A DNA stretch of 64,000 nucleotides from Paenibacillus alba (lineage in GTDB: Bacteria; Bacillota; Bacilli; Paenibacillales; NBRC-103111). The stretch's first letter is position 1. The number at the start of each line of letters is the position of its first letter. Under the pieces are notes generated by a model. The model was not told the DNA's origin, did not search any database, and worked only from the letters and a program-made list of their open reading frames with translations. The position numbers were made by a program, and so were the translations under genes. Of the stretch, positions 56,396 through 64,000 are shown piece after piece. The stretch spans positions 1 through 64,000 of the forward strand of contig NZ_JABMKZ010000016.1 of NCBI RefSeq assembly GCF_013204855.1. Direction: 5' to 3'.

Positions 56396-57940
56396 ATGAC
56401 AGGTTTCAGGGGTATGCGCTTTGTGAAGGATCTCATCAAGAGATTCACACCTCAGCGAGAAAGCTTGACCGGAAATGAATCAGTATCAGACAAGCAGCTG
56501 GAAGAAACAACGACAACAACGACGCTAACGGTAATGAAACGACATAAATGGTCTCTAGTACTGGGAGTCAGCGCAATCGCTCTCACAGGGGTAATTACAT
56601 TTACCGGACATCAATATGTGGAAGCAGGCATGAATAACGTTTATCATGTTATGCTGGATGGCAAAGAAATAGGTATTGTAAGTGATAATAAAATTATTGA
56701 TGACTATAAGCAGCAAAGACCACAAGAAGTTCAGAACGATTTTCCAGAAGTACACGTTGTTCTCAAAACAGATGGGATCACCTACAGCCCTGAAAGGGCT
56801 TACAATGCTAAGTCGGATGATGCATCTGTTCTGGCGTCTCTTAATCAACTGCTGATACCTCAACCGGTCGGGGTAGCGTTGAAGATAGACGGGAAGACGG
56901 TTGCCATTTTGAAGGATCAACAGACCGTTAATCAGGTTCTGGATCAGGTAAGCGCTCCTTTCGCGCCCAAAGGCAAGGAAACCGCTAAGGTTGCTGCGCT
57001 ATCGGCGAGTATGGGCGATGATATTGCAACTGCACCTTCGGAGCTTGAGAAGGTTGAGTTTGTTCAGCAGGTGGATCAGGTCGATGTAAATATTGATCCG
57101 AAGGAATTGGCTAAACCCGAAGACGTCGTCAAGAAACTCCAAACGGGTGATGTTCAGCCAGCCAAATACACGGTAGTTGAAGGCGACTGCGTTTCTTGTA
57201 TTGCTAAGAAATTAGGGATTACGAAGCAATTTATTTATGATAAAAATCCTGGGCTTCAGGATGATAAGCTCAAAATCGGCAATCAGCTCGATGTCACGGT
57301 GTTGAAGCCGCCGCTTTCCGTTAAAACGACAGAACGCATTGTGAAGAATCAAGAGATTCAATACGATACGGAGTATGTGAAAGATGATTCGCAACGCGTC
57401 GGGGTCGTAGAACCGATTTCGCCAGGCAAGAACGGGCTGAAGAAGGTTACGATTCAAGTGACGAAGGTCGATGGTTTAATGACCGAAGAAAAGCTCGTGG
57501 ATGAAGAGATCATCGACAAACCGGTCACAGCCAAAGTGAAAAAGGGAACCAAAGTCGTCAAAGGCGAAGGCACTGGCAAGTTCGCATGGCCTGTCGTTTC
57601 TCCTAGCATTTCGAGTACGTTTGGCGTACGCTGGGGCAAGCTCCACAAAGGGATTGATATCACCGGGAACAAGAGCATCATGGCTGCTGATAACGGCAAA
57701 GTGATCGAAACGGGCTACAAATCCGATTACGGCAATTATGTTATTATTAATCATTTGAATGGCTACGAGACGTTATATGGTCATATGAGCAAGGTTACAA
57801 CTACCGAAGGCACCATCGTTGAGAAGGGTGACAAAATCGGTATTATGGGAAGCACGGGCGATTCCACAGGCGTCCATTTACATTTGGAAATTCATAAGAA
57901 CGGCAATTTGGAGAACCCACTTAAGTATCTAAATCGCTAA
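56396..57940 (+). CDS. M23 family endopeptidase with LysM and G5 domains
   Basis: This is a 514-residue protein from ATG 56396, after AAAGGGAGAAGATC; the frame is open 53 codons upstream without conservation. A single membrane helix (about 44-62, SLVLGVSAIALTGVITFTGHQ) anchors it. A LysM-like domain (KYTVVEGDCVSCIAKKLGIT), a G5 domain and the LytM/M23 metallopeptidase domain follow. The last has HKGIDITG, YETLYGHM and VHLHLEIHKNG, giving the zinc ligands. It probably cuts peptidoglycan peptide crosslinks. Its position before walRK fits regulation of cell-wall turnover. A palindrome GTTAAATTTAAC lies at 56296-56307. Confidence 0.92.
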   Translation: MTGFRGMRFVKDLIKRFTPQRESLTGNESVSDKQLEETTTTTTLTVMKRHKWSLVLGVSAIALTGVITFTGHQYVEAGMNNVYHVMLDGKEIGIVSDNKIIDDYKQQRPQEVQNDFPEVHVVLKTDGITYSPERAYNAKSDDASVLASLNQLLIPQPVGVALKIDGKTVAILKDQQTVNQVLDQVSAPFAPKGKETAKVAALSASMGDDIATAPSELEKVEFVQQVDQVDVNIDPKELAKPEDVVKKLQTGDVQPAKYTVVEGDCVSCIAKKLGITKQFIYDKNPGLQDDKLKIGNQLDVTVLKPPLSVKTTERIVKNQEIQYDTEYVKDDSQRVGVVEPISPGKNGLKKVTIQVTKVDGLMTEEKLVDEEIIDKPVTAKVKKGTKVVKGEGTGKFAWPVVSPSISSTFGVRWGKLHKGIDITGNKSIMAADNGKVIETGYKSDYGNYVIINHLNGYETLYGHMSKVTTTEGTIVEKGDKIGIMGSTGDSTGVHLHLEIHKNGNLENPLKYLNR

Positions 57941-57948
57941 GTTTACAT

Positions 57949-57995
57949 AGAGGCAAGGTCAAACCGGACAACTCGGGAGGCCTTGTCTCTTTTTA
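57949..57995 (+). terminator. Terminator of the M23 peptidase gene
   Basis: AGAGGCAAGG (57949-57958) pairs with CCTTGTCTCT (57981-57990, one G-U), followed by TTTTATTT. Confidence 0.85.
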
Positions 57996-58081
57996 TTTGA
58001 ATATATGATAAAATATAGGGAAGTATGCACGCTCGTCCCATGGGACAGCGAAAGCAAAGAGGTTTGATCCTTGAGTAGGCG

Positions 58082-58810
58082 GTGGTAGGTTTGTTTGGCA
58101 AAATTCTTGTGGTGGATGACGAACAACCGATTGCAGATATTTTGAAGTTTAATTTGGAAAAAGAGGGCTATCAGGTGATCTGTGCCTATGATGGCGGAAG
58201 CGCGGTAGAGCTGGCCTTCTCGGAGCGGCCGGATCTGATTCTGCTGGATCTCATGCTGCCTGTGAAGGATGGCATGGATGTGTGCCGAGAGGTCCGCTCA
58301 AAGCTGAATACACCTATCATTATGCTGACAGCTAAAGATACAGAACTGGATAAGGTGCTTGGACTGGAGATGGGCGCAGACGACTATGTGACCAAGCCAT
58401 TCGGGACACGAGAGCTGCTCGCTCGCGTGAAGGCGCATTTGCGCAGACAGACCAAAGCGCAGTCGGCTCCGAGCGAGTCGGACACGCAGCGCAATGGCAT
58501 GCGGATTCATGCGCTTTTCATCGATAACGACATGTACATGGTGTATAAGGATGGCACGCCCCTCGATTTGACCCATCGGGAGTTCGAGTTGATTCAATAT
58601 TTGGCCAAAAATTCGGGCAAAGTCATGACGCGTGAACACCTGCTGCAAGCGGTGTGGGGCTTTGAATATTTCGGCGACGTACGAACCGTCGATGTGACGA
58701 TCCGGCGGCTGCGCGAGAAGCTGGAGACGGACCCGAGCCGTCCGGAATACATTATGACGCGCCGGGGGCTTGGCTATTTGATGCGCAGTCCTAAGGCCGG
58801 AGGCTTCTAA
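58082..58810 (+). CDS. walR: Response regulator WalR (YycF)
   Basis: This OmpR-type regulator is about 242 residues. Start is GTG 58082 or, better matching the family ([12 protein letters not shown]), TTG 58091. The receiver domain has [18 protein letters not shown] (phospho-Asp about 53-56), MLTAKD and YVTKPF. The winged helix is [51 protein letters not shown]. It is the essential regulator of cell-wall hydrolases in Bacillales. walK follows 2 bases later. Confidence 0.97.
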   Translation: MVGLFGKILVVDDEQPIADILKFNLEKEGYQVICAYDGGSAVELAFSERPDLILLDLMLPVKDGMDVCREVRSKLNTPIIMLTAKDTELDKVLGLEMGADDYVTKPFGTRELLARVKAHLRRQTKAQSAPSESDTQRNGMRIHALFIDNDMYMVYKDGTPLDLTHREFELIQYLAKNSGKVMTREHLLQAVWGFEYFGDVRTVDVTIRRLREKLETDPSRPEYIMTRRGLGYLMRSPKAGGF

Positions 58811-58812
58811 GC

Positions 58813-60645
58813 ATGAAGGGCATCCGCTTTTTTCAATCGATTCAAGCGAAGCTGATTATTATCTATGTCCTGCTCATCCTAATTGCGATGCAGCTAATTG
58901 GCGTCTATTTCTATAAGACGGTGGAGACGTATTTCAAGAATGACTTTTTGGCTTCGCGCAACAGTCAGGTGACGCTGCTCGCCGGTTTCGTGGGTTCCTA
59001 CCTGACTGGCGACCAAGACAGCAAGAATGCGGCCGAAGGCAAGAAGACGTACGCGGATTTGAACGAATTCGTCAGCAATTTATTTTCAATTAATAATGCA
59101 GAAATTCAAATTATCGATGCGAACGGGAATGTTATCAGCACGTCGGTTCCGAATCATTTGAAGCAGAAAAACACACAGCCGGAGGTCATCCGGGCGTTGC
59201 AAGGCATTAAGGATAACCAGCGGATCTTCACGGACGAAGACGGTTATCGGAAGGTTATCATTGCGAAGCCTGTAGGCAGCGGTGTGCGTGTTTTGGGAGC
59301 CGTTTACATCATCGCTTCGATGGAAGATGTCTATAAGACGATCCGCTCGATTAACCGGATTCTCATCTCTGGTACGTTGATTGCTCTGGGACTTACGGCA
59401 ATTCTGGGGGTGCTGCTCACCAGCACCATTACGAATCCGATCAAAGAAATTACCAAGCAAGCAACGGCTGTTGCTGAGGGGAAATTTGATCAGCAGCTCA
59501 TTATTCAAGGGACCGATGAAATTGGACAGCTGGGCCATACTTTCAATTTCATGATGAATCGGCTCAAAGAAGCGCTCACCTTGAATGAAGAGGAGAAGGA
59601 GAAGCTGGCTTCGATCTTGACGAATATGAACGACGGCATTATTGCGACGGATGATCGCGGTCAAATCATCGTGCTGAATCGCAGGGCGAAGCAAATTCTG
59701 CAAACGGAAGAAGCGATGACGCTCGGCTTGGATATTTCGGAGGTGCTGGGCATTCCGATGGAGGCTATTCGGGGTTTCATTCAGGGACAAGTGAACACGA
59801 CGCTCCTCGATATTGAACTGCCGGATGAGGACGATCAGCTGTCCGTGCGAATTATTTTTACACCGATTCATCGTCGTGGCGAAGGACAGAATGGGATTAT
59901 TGCGGTGCTTCAGGATGTCACGGATCAGGAGAAGCTGGAGCAAGCCAGACGCGAATTCGTGGCGAACGTGTCGCATGAGCTGCGCACGCCGCTGACGACG
60001 ATCAAGAGCTATCTGGAGGCGCTGGACGACGGCGCGATCGAAGAGCCGCAGCTCGCCTCGCGCTTCATCAGTGTGACACGCAGCGAGACAGAGCGGATGA
60101 TCCGCTTGGTGACGGATCTGCTGCATCTGTCACGGCTTGATTCGAAGCAATCGATGATGAGCAAATCCACGACATTGGTGAGTGAGATGCTGGAAGAGGT
60201 TGCGGACCGGTTTTCTTTTCAGCTGCAGCAGCGCAAGATTAACATCGTTATCCAAGTGGAGCCCGGCGTAACCAGCTTAAGGCTGGATCGGGATAAAATT
60301 GATCAAGTACTCGATAATTTGGTATCCAATGCGATCAAATATACCGGTGATGAAGGAGCTATTCGCCTAGAAGCGAAGAAGCTCGAGAAAGATACGCTGG
60401 AGATTACGGTTCAGGATAATGGCATCGGTATTCCGAAGAAGGATCTGTCTCGGATTTTTGACCGGTTTTATCGCGTAGATAAAGCACGTTCCCGCAATAT
60501 GGGCGGTACAGGGCTAGGATTGTCTATTGCCCGGGAAATAGTAAAAGCGCACGGCGGCTCCATCAATTTGGAATCCGAATTGGGTCATGGAACGCGTGTT
60601 GTATTCACGCTGCCGATTCAGCAAGAAGAGGAGGATGAGCTATGA
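58813..60645 (+). CDS. walK: Sensor histidine kinase WalK (YycG)
   Basis: The protein has 610 residues. Two membrane helices (about 13-35 and 180-202) flank an extracellular Cache/PAS-like domain. HAMP, PAS, HisKA (FVANVSHELRTPLTTIKSYLEAL, phospho-His) and HATPase (VLDNLVSNAIKYTGDEG; GGTGLGLSIAREIVKAHGG) follow. Partner of WalR. It overlaps the next gene by 4 bases. Confidence 0.97.
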   Translation: MKGIRFFQSIQAKLIIIYVLLILIAMQLIGVYFYKTVETYFKNDFLASRNSQVTLLAGFVGSYLTGDQDSKNAAEGKKTYADLNEFVSNLFSINNAEIQIIDANGNVISTSVPNHLKQKNTQPEVIRALQGIKDNQRIFTDEDGYRKVIIAKPVGSGVRVLGAVYIIASMEDVYKTIRSINRILISGTLIALGLTAILGVLLTSTITNPIKEITKQATAVAEGKFDQQLIIQGTDEIGQLGHTFNFMMNRLKEALTLNEEEKEKLASILTNMNDGIIATDDRGQIIVLNRRAKQILQTEEAMTLGLDISEVLGIPMEAIRGFIQGQVNTTLLDIELPDEDDQLSVRIIFTPIHRRGEGQNGIIAVLQDVTDQEKLEQARREFVANVSHELRTPLTTIKSYLEALDDGAIEEPQLASRFISVTRSETERMIRLVTDLLHLSRLDSKQSMMSKSTTLVSEMLEEVADRFSFQLQQRKINIVIQVEPGVTSLRLDRDKIDQVLDNLVSNAIKYTGDEGAIRLEAKKLEKDTLEITVQDNGIGIPKKDLSRIFDRFYRVDKARSRNMGGTGLGLSIAREIVKAHGGSINLESELGHGTRVVFTLPIQQEEEDEL

Positions 60646-61931
60646 TTGAGAGTTTGAAATCGATCTTTCTTGTTGTCCTTATCGGGTCCAGCTTGTATCA
60701 AAGCTTCTTGCTAGCTTCCTACAATCCACCGAAGATTGAACCGATTCAGCAAAGCAATTATATTCAAACCGAGACGCTGGGCAAGCAGGCGGAGCTGCAG
60801 GATATGCTTTTTCCTGATCAGATCATTGTACATATGGGGAATCAGCAGCACTCTGTTTTATACCCGAGCAACTATTACTACACCAGATTGTTAGACAATA
60901 TCAAACAGCGGAGCTTCAAGGGCTTTCGCAAAACTTCCATGTACCTGGTCAATGTCAATTGGGAAGAGATTCGCTCGAAGCAGCAGGGAGTGGAAATTCG
61001 TTTCCATGACGGCATTCCTTTCACTGTTCTTCAGCAGCTGCTTCGAATTGAAGGCGAGCTTCCGCCTGATAATGACAAGGTGACACGTATTTGGATTTAC
61101 TCCAAAGGCACGAATGAAGATGTGCGGGCTTTCTTTTTCACGGACTCCCCGGGGGTTGGCTATGAAGTGATTGGGGCCGATTTTACGAGTAAAGACGTGG
61201 AGAATTTCGCTGCTTTCGGAGATGTAACGAATTTATACAAAACAACAAATGGTGGAGATTACTACCTTCCGCTTAAACCCTTGCGCCTGCCGAGTTATGT
61301 ATTTACGTACAGCTTGCTGACGGCGGACCAGCTCAAACAAAGCTTTTTCGTTGATCCGGGGATAACCCGTTATCTCAAAGAGCGCGATGGTTCTGAGATA
61401 TATACAGACAGCAAGCGAGGTTTCCAGCTCAATCGAGATCTCAAGTGGATTACGTATTCCGATCCTGTGGCACCTGTGGAAAGCAAGAGCGAAATTTTGG
61501 AGAATTTGCTGGCAGGCGTCAAATTTATTAATCAGCATATTGGTTGGGATGGCAAATATTTGGTCGCGCATACGCCGGAAAAACAGTTATTCAACAATCA
61601 AACATTTGTATTCCGACAATATTATGAATCCTTGCCGATTCTGACCGCACAGCTGGAAGGCTTCGGAACGATGAAGATGCAGGTGCAAAAAGGGATTATT
61701 TCCGGCTTCGAACGGTCGATGGTCGTACCTGATCTCAAGTCTGCTCAGCGGCGGGATGCCGAGTTGATATCCGGAGATGCCTTGGAAGAAAGACTGCAAT
61801 ATTATCAGCGCCGCACGAGTATTGTAGCGATTTTCCCGGCGTACCGTCCTGTTATTTCGGATAAGACGCTTACGCTCACTCCCTCATGGGCACTGGAGCT
61901 GCGAGACGGCACTTACGATTTTATTGAATAA
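60642..61931 (+). CDS. walH: Two-component regulator auxiliary protein WalH (YycH)
   Basis: The 429-residue protein has one N-terminal membrane helix (SIFLVVLIGSSLYQSFLLASY) and a large extracytoplasmic part, as in YycH. In B. subtilis it restrains WalK together with WalI. ATGA overlap with walK indicates coupling. Identity rests on length, topology and position more than on a specific motif. Confidence 0.9.
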   Translation: MIESLKSIFLVVLIGSSLYQSFLLASYNPPKIEPIQQSNYIQTETLGKQAELQDMLFPDQIIVHMGNQQHSVLYPSNYYYTRLLDNIKQRSFKGFRKTSMYLVNVNWEEIRSKQQGVEIRFHDGIPFTVLQQLLRIEGELPPDNDKVTRIWIYSKGTNEDVRAFFFTDSPGVGYEVIGADFTSKDVENFAAFGDVTNLYKTTNGGDYYLPLKPLRLPSYVFTYSLLTADQLKQSFFVDPGITRYLKERDGSEIYTDSKRGFQLNRDLKWITYSDPVAPVESKSEILENLLAGVKFINQHIGWDGKYLVAHTPEKQLFNNQTFVFRQYYESLPILTAQLEGFGTMKMQVQKGIISGFERSMVVPDLKSAQRRDAELISGDALEERLQYYQRRTSIVAIFPAYRPVISDKTLTLTPSWALELRDGTYDFIE

Positions 61932-61961
61932 ATTATATATGGATGGAAGATGGGTGAGATC

Positions 61962-62792
61962 ATGAATTGGAGCCGGGCTAAAACGATTTTGATATGTTCT
62001 TTTCTGCTGTTGAATATGATTCTTGGTTTCCAATTGTGGTCCACCAATCGTTCCAATCAGATAGAAGTATCACTAGACACTTCGGGTACGGTAGAGGAGC
62101 TGAATCGGGCACTCCGCAATAAGAATATTCGGTTAATGGATGAGCTGCCGACGGATATTTTGAAGATGAAGGTCATCACGGTGAAATATGACGATAGTAT
62201 CAAGCCAGGTGAAGAGAAGCCATTGAAAACGCCGATTAACATGAGCAATTTGCTAGGTAAAGGCGCGAGTAAAGAAGTGCAAGCCCAATCGGATATTCCT
62301 AATTTCAGCCTATATCAACTAGATTCTACGCAGAGCAAAGATGGGAAAAGGGTCTATGTGTTCACGCAGTTGTATGACAAGCTCCCGCTCTTCGATGTGA
62401 AAGTGGAGCTTAATGAGAAAAATGGAGAAATTACCAGTTACCGTCAAGCGTACGTTGAAGTAGAATCAGGTGTAGAGCAAACCGAGACTAAGCTGATTCC
62501 CGCACAGTTAGCGGTGCGCAGCTTAGTGGACAATTATTTGAGCGAAGGCTCCATTATTACGGAGGTTCGACTAGGGTATCACGGACAGCCCTATAACTCA
62601 CAAACGCAACCGATGTTTCCGCATTGGCGGATTACGATCGATAACGGAGATATTTATTATGTGCAAGCGTTCAATGGCGCTGTGGAGTCTCCGCAGAAAG
62701 GGTCTGAATTGGCGCCCTTTGGTACGCAGCCTGAGGGTGAGAAGGCCCCGAGTACGGCCAAACCTGATGATAAGAGCAAAGATAAGAAATAA
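61962..62792 (+). CDS. walI: Two-component regulator auxiliary protein WalI (YycI)
   Basis: The protein is 276 residues from ATG 61962 (MNWSRAKTILICSFLLLNMILGFQLW) with GGGTGAG upstream. ATG 61950 would add four residues. One N-terminal membrane helix is followed by an extracytoplasmic YycI domain, with LDSTQSKDGKRVYVFTQLYDKLPLFDVKVELNE. The C-terminal tail is Lys/Pro-rich. It partners WalH in control of WalK. Confidence 0.92.
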   Translation: MNWSRAKTILICSFLLLNMILGFQLWSTNRSNQIEVSLDTSGTVEELNRALRNKNIRLMDELPTDILKMKVITVKYDDSIKPGEEKPLKTPINMSNLLGKGASKEVQAQSDIPNFSLYQLDSTQSKDGKRVYVFTQLYDKLPLFDVKVELNEKNGEITSYRQAYVEVESGVEQTETKLIPAQLAVRSLVDNYLSEGSIITEVRLGYHGQPYNSQTQPMFPHWRITIDNGDIYYVQAFNGAVESPQKGSELAPFGTQPEGEKAPSTAKPDDKSKDKK

Positions 62793-62852
62793 CAGAGCAT
62801 GAAGGCCAGGATAACAAGGAAGATGAATGGCAGGCATAGAGGAGTAGGGAAG

Positions 62853-63653
62853 ATGGGAATGAGATTTACAGTGCTGTCGAGCGGATCGACGGGCAATGCA
62901 ACGGTGGTCGATAATGGGGAGACCAAGGTACTGATCGATGTGGGCTTTAGCGCCAAGAAGATGGAGCTGTTAATGAAGGAACGCGAGCTCGCGGCAAGCA
63001 GCATAGATGCGATCCTGGTTACGCACGAACACTCCGATCATATTAAAGGGTTAGGTGCTTTTGCCCGAAAATATGACTTGCCTATTTATGCGAATGAGAA
63101 GACGTGGGAAGAGTTAGACCGACAGATCGGTGTCATTGCGGAAGGCAATAAACGGGTTATGGAAACCGGAGGTGTGGCGGAATTCGGCACAATGCGGGTA
63201 GAGTCCTTCGGAATATCCCATGATGCAGCAGAGCCGGTGGGGTACTGCTTGTACGAAGGGGAGCAGAAGCTAAGCGTTGTGACGGATTTGGGCTACATGA
63301 GTGAAAAGGTGAAAGAGAAGATCACGGATTCAGACGCTATGGTGCTGGAAACGAATCATGATGTAGACATGCTGCGTGTAGGACATTATCCATGGAGTAT
63401 TAAGCGTCGTATTCTCGGAGACAAAGGTCATTTATCCAATGAAGCCGCTGGGGAAGCGCTCTGTGATGTGATGACCAACAAGACGAAGTCGGTCTATATG
63501 GCGCATTTAAGCCGTGACCATAATTTAATGGATTTGGCCAGGCTAACGGTGAATAACATAGTACAAGAGCGTGCCCCGGAGTCCAAACAATTGCGGCTGA
63601 TGGATACGTATTTTGACCGATCTACGAAATGGGATGTGCTGGATTCGGAGTAA
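62853..63653 (+). CDS. walJ: MBL-fold exonuclease/hydrolase WalJ (YycJ)
   Basis: The protein is about 266 residues from ATG 62853 or 62859; an ATG at 62799 is open but lacks support. FTVLSSGSTGNATVV is followed by LVTHEHSDHIKGLGAFARKY (HxHxDH metal site), ISHDAAEPVGY, VTDLGYMS and ETNHD. YycJ closes the wal operon and acts as a nuclease in DNA repair in B. anthracis. Its 3' end overlaps the next, reverse gene by 32 bases. Confidence 0.95.
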   Translation: MGMRFTVLSSGSTGNATVVDNGETKVLIDVGFSAKKMELLMKERELAASSIDAILVTHEHSDHIKGLGAFARKYDLPIYANEKTWEELDRQIGVIAEGNKRVMETGGVAEFGTMRVESFGISHDAAEPVGYCLYEGEQKLSVVTDLGYMSEKVKEKITDSDAMVLETNHDVDMLRVGHYPWSIKRRILGDKGHLSNEAAGEALCDVMTNKTKSVYMAHLSRDHNLMDLARLTVNNIVQERAPESKQLRLMDTYFDRSTKWDVLDSE

Positions 63654-63831
63654 GCGCAGCGTCGATTTCTTGAGACTTCAGCTGAAGCTCCTGCGCGGTG
63701 ATGATGCCTTTATCAATCAAGGTTTGAATGAGCGATGAAAGTACAAGGGACTGGTGATAGTGGCTTTCCTTGAGGTCAGCGAGTTTACCGATCATATTGA
63801 TTTCGTCAAAATGGGAAGGAATACGATTCAT
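63622..63831 (-). CDS. Small protein of unknown function
   Basis: This 69-residue, helical protein begins MNRIPSHFDEINMIGKLADLKESHYHQSLVLSSLIQTLIDKG after AAAGGAGACTGACCCTT, a good ribosome-binding site. The segment DKGIITAQELQLKSQEIDAAL suggests a helix-turn-helix-like hairpin, but no family is recognised. It converges on and overlaps walJ. Confidence 0.65.
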   Translation of the reverse strand: MNRIPSHFDEINMIGKLADLKESHYHQSLVLSSLIQTLIDKGIITAQELQLKSQEIDAALTPNPAHPIS

Positions 63832-64000
63832 AAGGGTCAGTCTCCTTTATATTTCTGATTTAAAGTTCTAGTAAACTCTAGTAATTCGTTAAGAGATTTG
63901 GTTTACTATTATTGTAGGCAAGAACTCAAGGAAACATTCCTAATTTTTTGAAAAAAACAATGTTGATATACAACCAATGCGAGTGTGGAACGGCTGAACC
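63832..64000. other. Window end, upstream region of the next gene
   Basis: About 170 A+T-rich bases beyond the small reverse gene. No complete gene or clear element is seen before the window ends. Confidence 0.4.

Overview
The window is a chromosomal replication-origin region from a low-G+C, spore-forming Firmicute, most likely Paenibacillus or a close relative. The evidence is gene order and content. On the left are dnaA, dnaN, yaaA, recF, remB, gyrB and gyrA. On the right are rpmH, rnpA, spoIIIJ-type yidC, khpB, mnmE, mnmG, rsmG, noc, parA and parB. Further right come the spore gene yyaC, then rpsF-ssb-rpsR, gdpP-rplI-dnaB-purA and walRKHIJ. The genus is inferred from my knowledge of such genomes, not from a search.

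Layout. Positions 1-9.3 kb are read leftward: the 5' end of a 16S rRNA gene with tandem rrn promoters, an HD-GYP phosphodiesterase gene, gyrA, gyrB, remB, recF, yaaA and dnaN. The origin is bipartite. One DnaA-box cluster lies between dnaA and rpmH (10.9-11.2 kb). A second lies between dnaA and dnaN (9.2-9.3 kb) and carries a DnaA-trio-like run and an AT-rich stretch. From 11.3 to 27.6 kb genes read mostly rightward: ribosome, RNase P and membrane-insertase genes, tRNA modification, chromosome segregation (noc, parA, parB with two parS sites), a class V aminotransferase, DUF4446, yyaC (reverse), a DUF3343 protein, an MscS channel, a DUF951 protein, tRNA-Ser(CGA), a lipoprotein, and rpsF-ssb-rpsR.

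Between rpsR and the gdpP operon (27.6-47.6 kb) lies an accessory block. Its first part (27.6-34.4 kb) is bounded by two copies of rpsR that encode the same protein. It holds gene debris (SNF2-type helicase, esterase, cupin), a TetR-controlled old-yellow-enzyme/NADP-reductase locus, and a partial second copy of the old-yellow-enzyme gene. Next come a secreted serine hydrolase with an AgrC/LytTR-like two-component system (35.1-39.3 kb), and a SorC-type regulator opposite a six-gene operon (41.0-47.4 kb). That operon encodes an AfuABC/Fbp-like ABC importer, two Cof-type HAD phosphatases and a metallo-beta-lactamase-fold hydrolase. The regulator gene and the operon carry the same promoter-operator arrangement, so they form a small regulon. 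I infer uptake of a phosphorylated sugar or other organophosphate.

The core order resumes at 47.6 kb with a MazG-like gene, yybS, gdpP, rplI, dnaB, purA (long structured leader with PurR-type boxes upstream), a membrane-anchored protein, an M23 endopeptidase and the walRKHIJ cell-wall operon. Two intergenic arrays of short palindromes (25.4 and 53.0 kb) have unrelated stem sequences but almost the same stem length, loop size and spacing. They are the least explained structure here. No CRISPR array, complete insertion sequence or integrase gene was seen.
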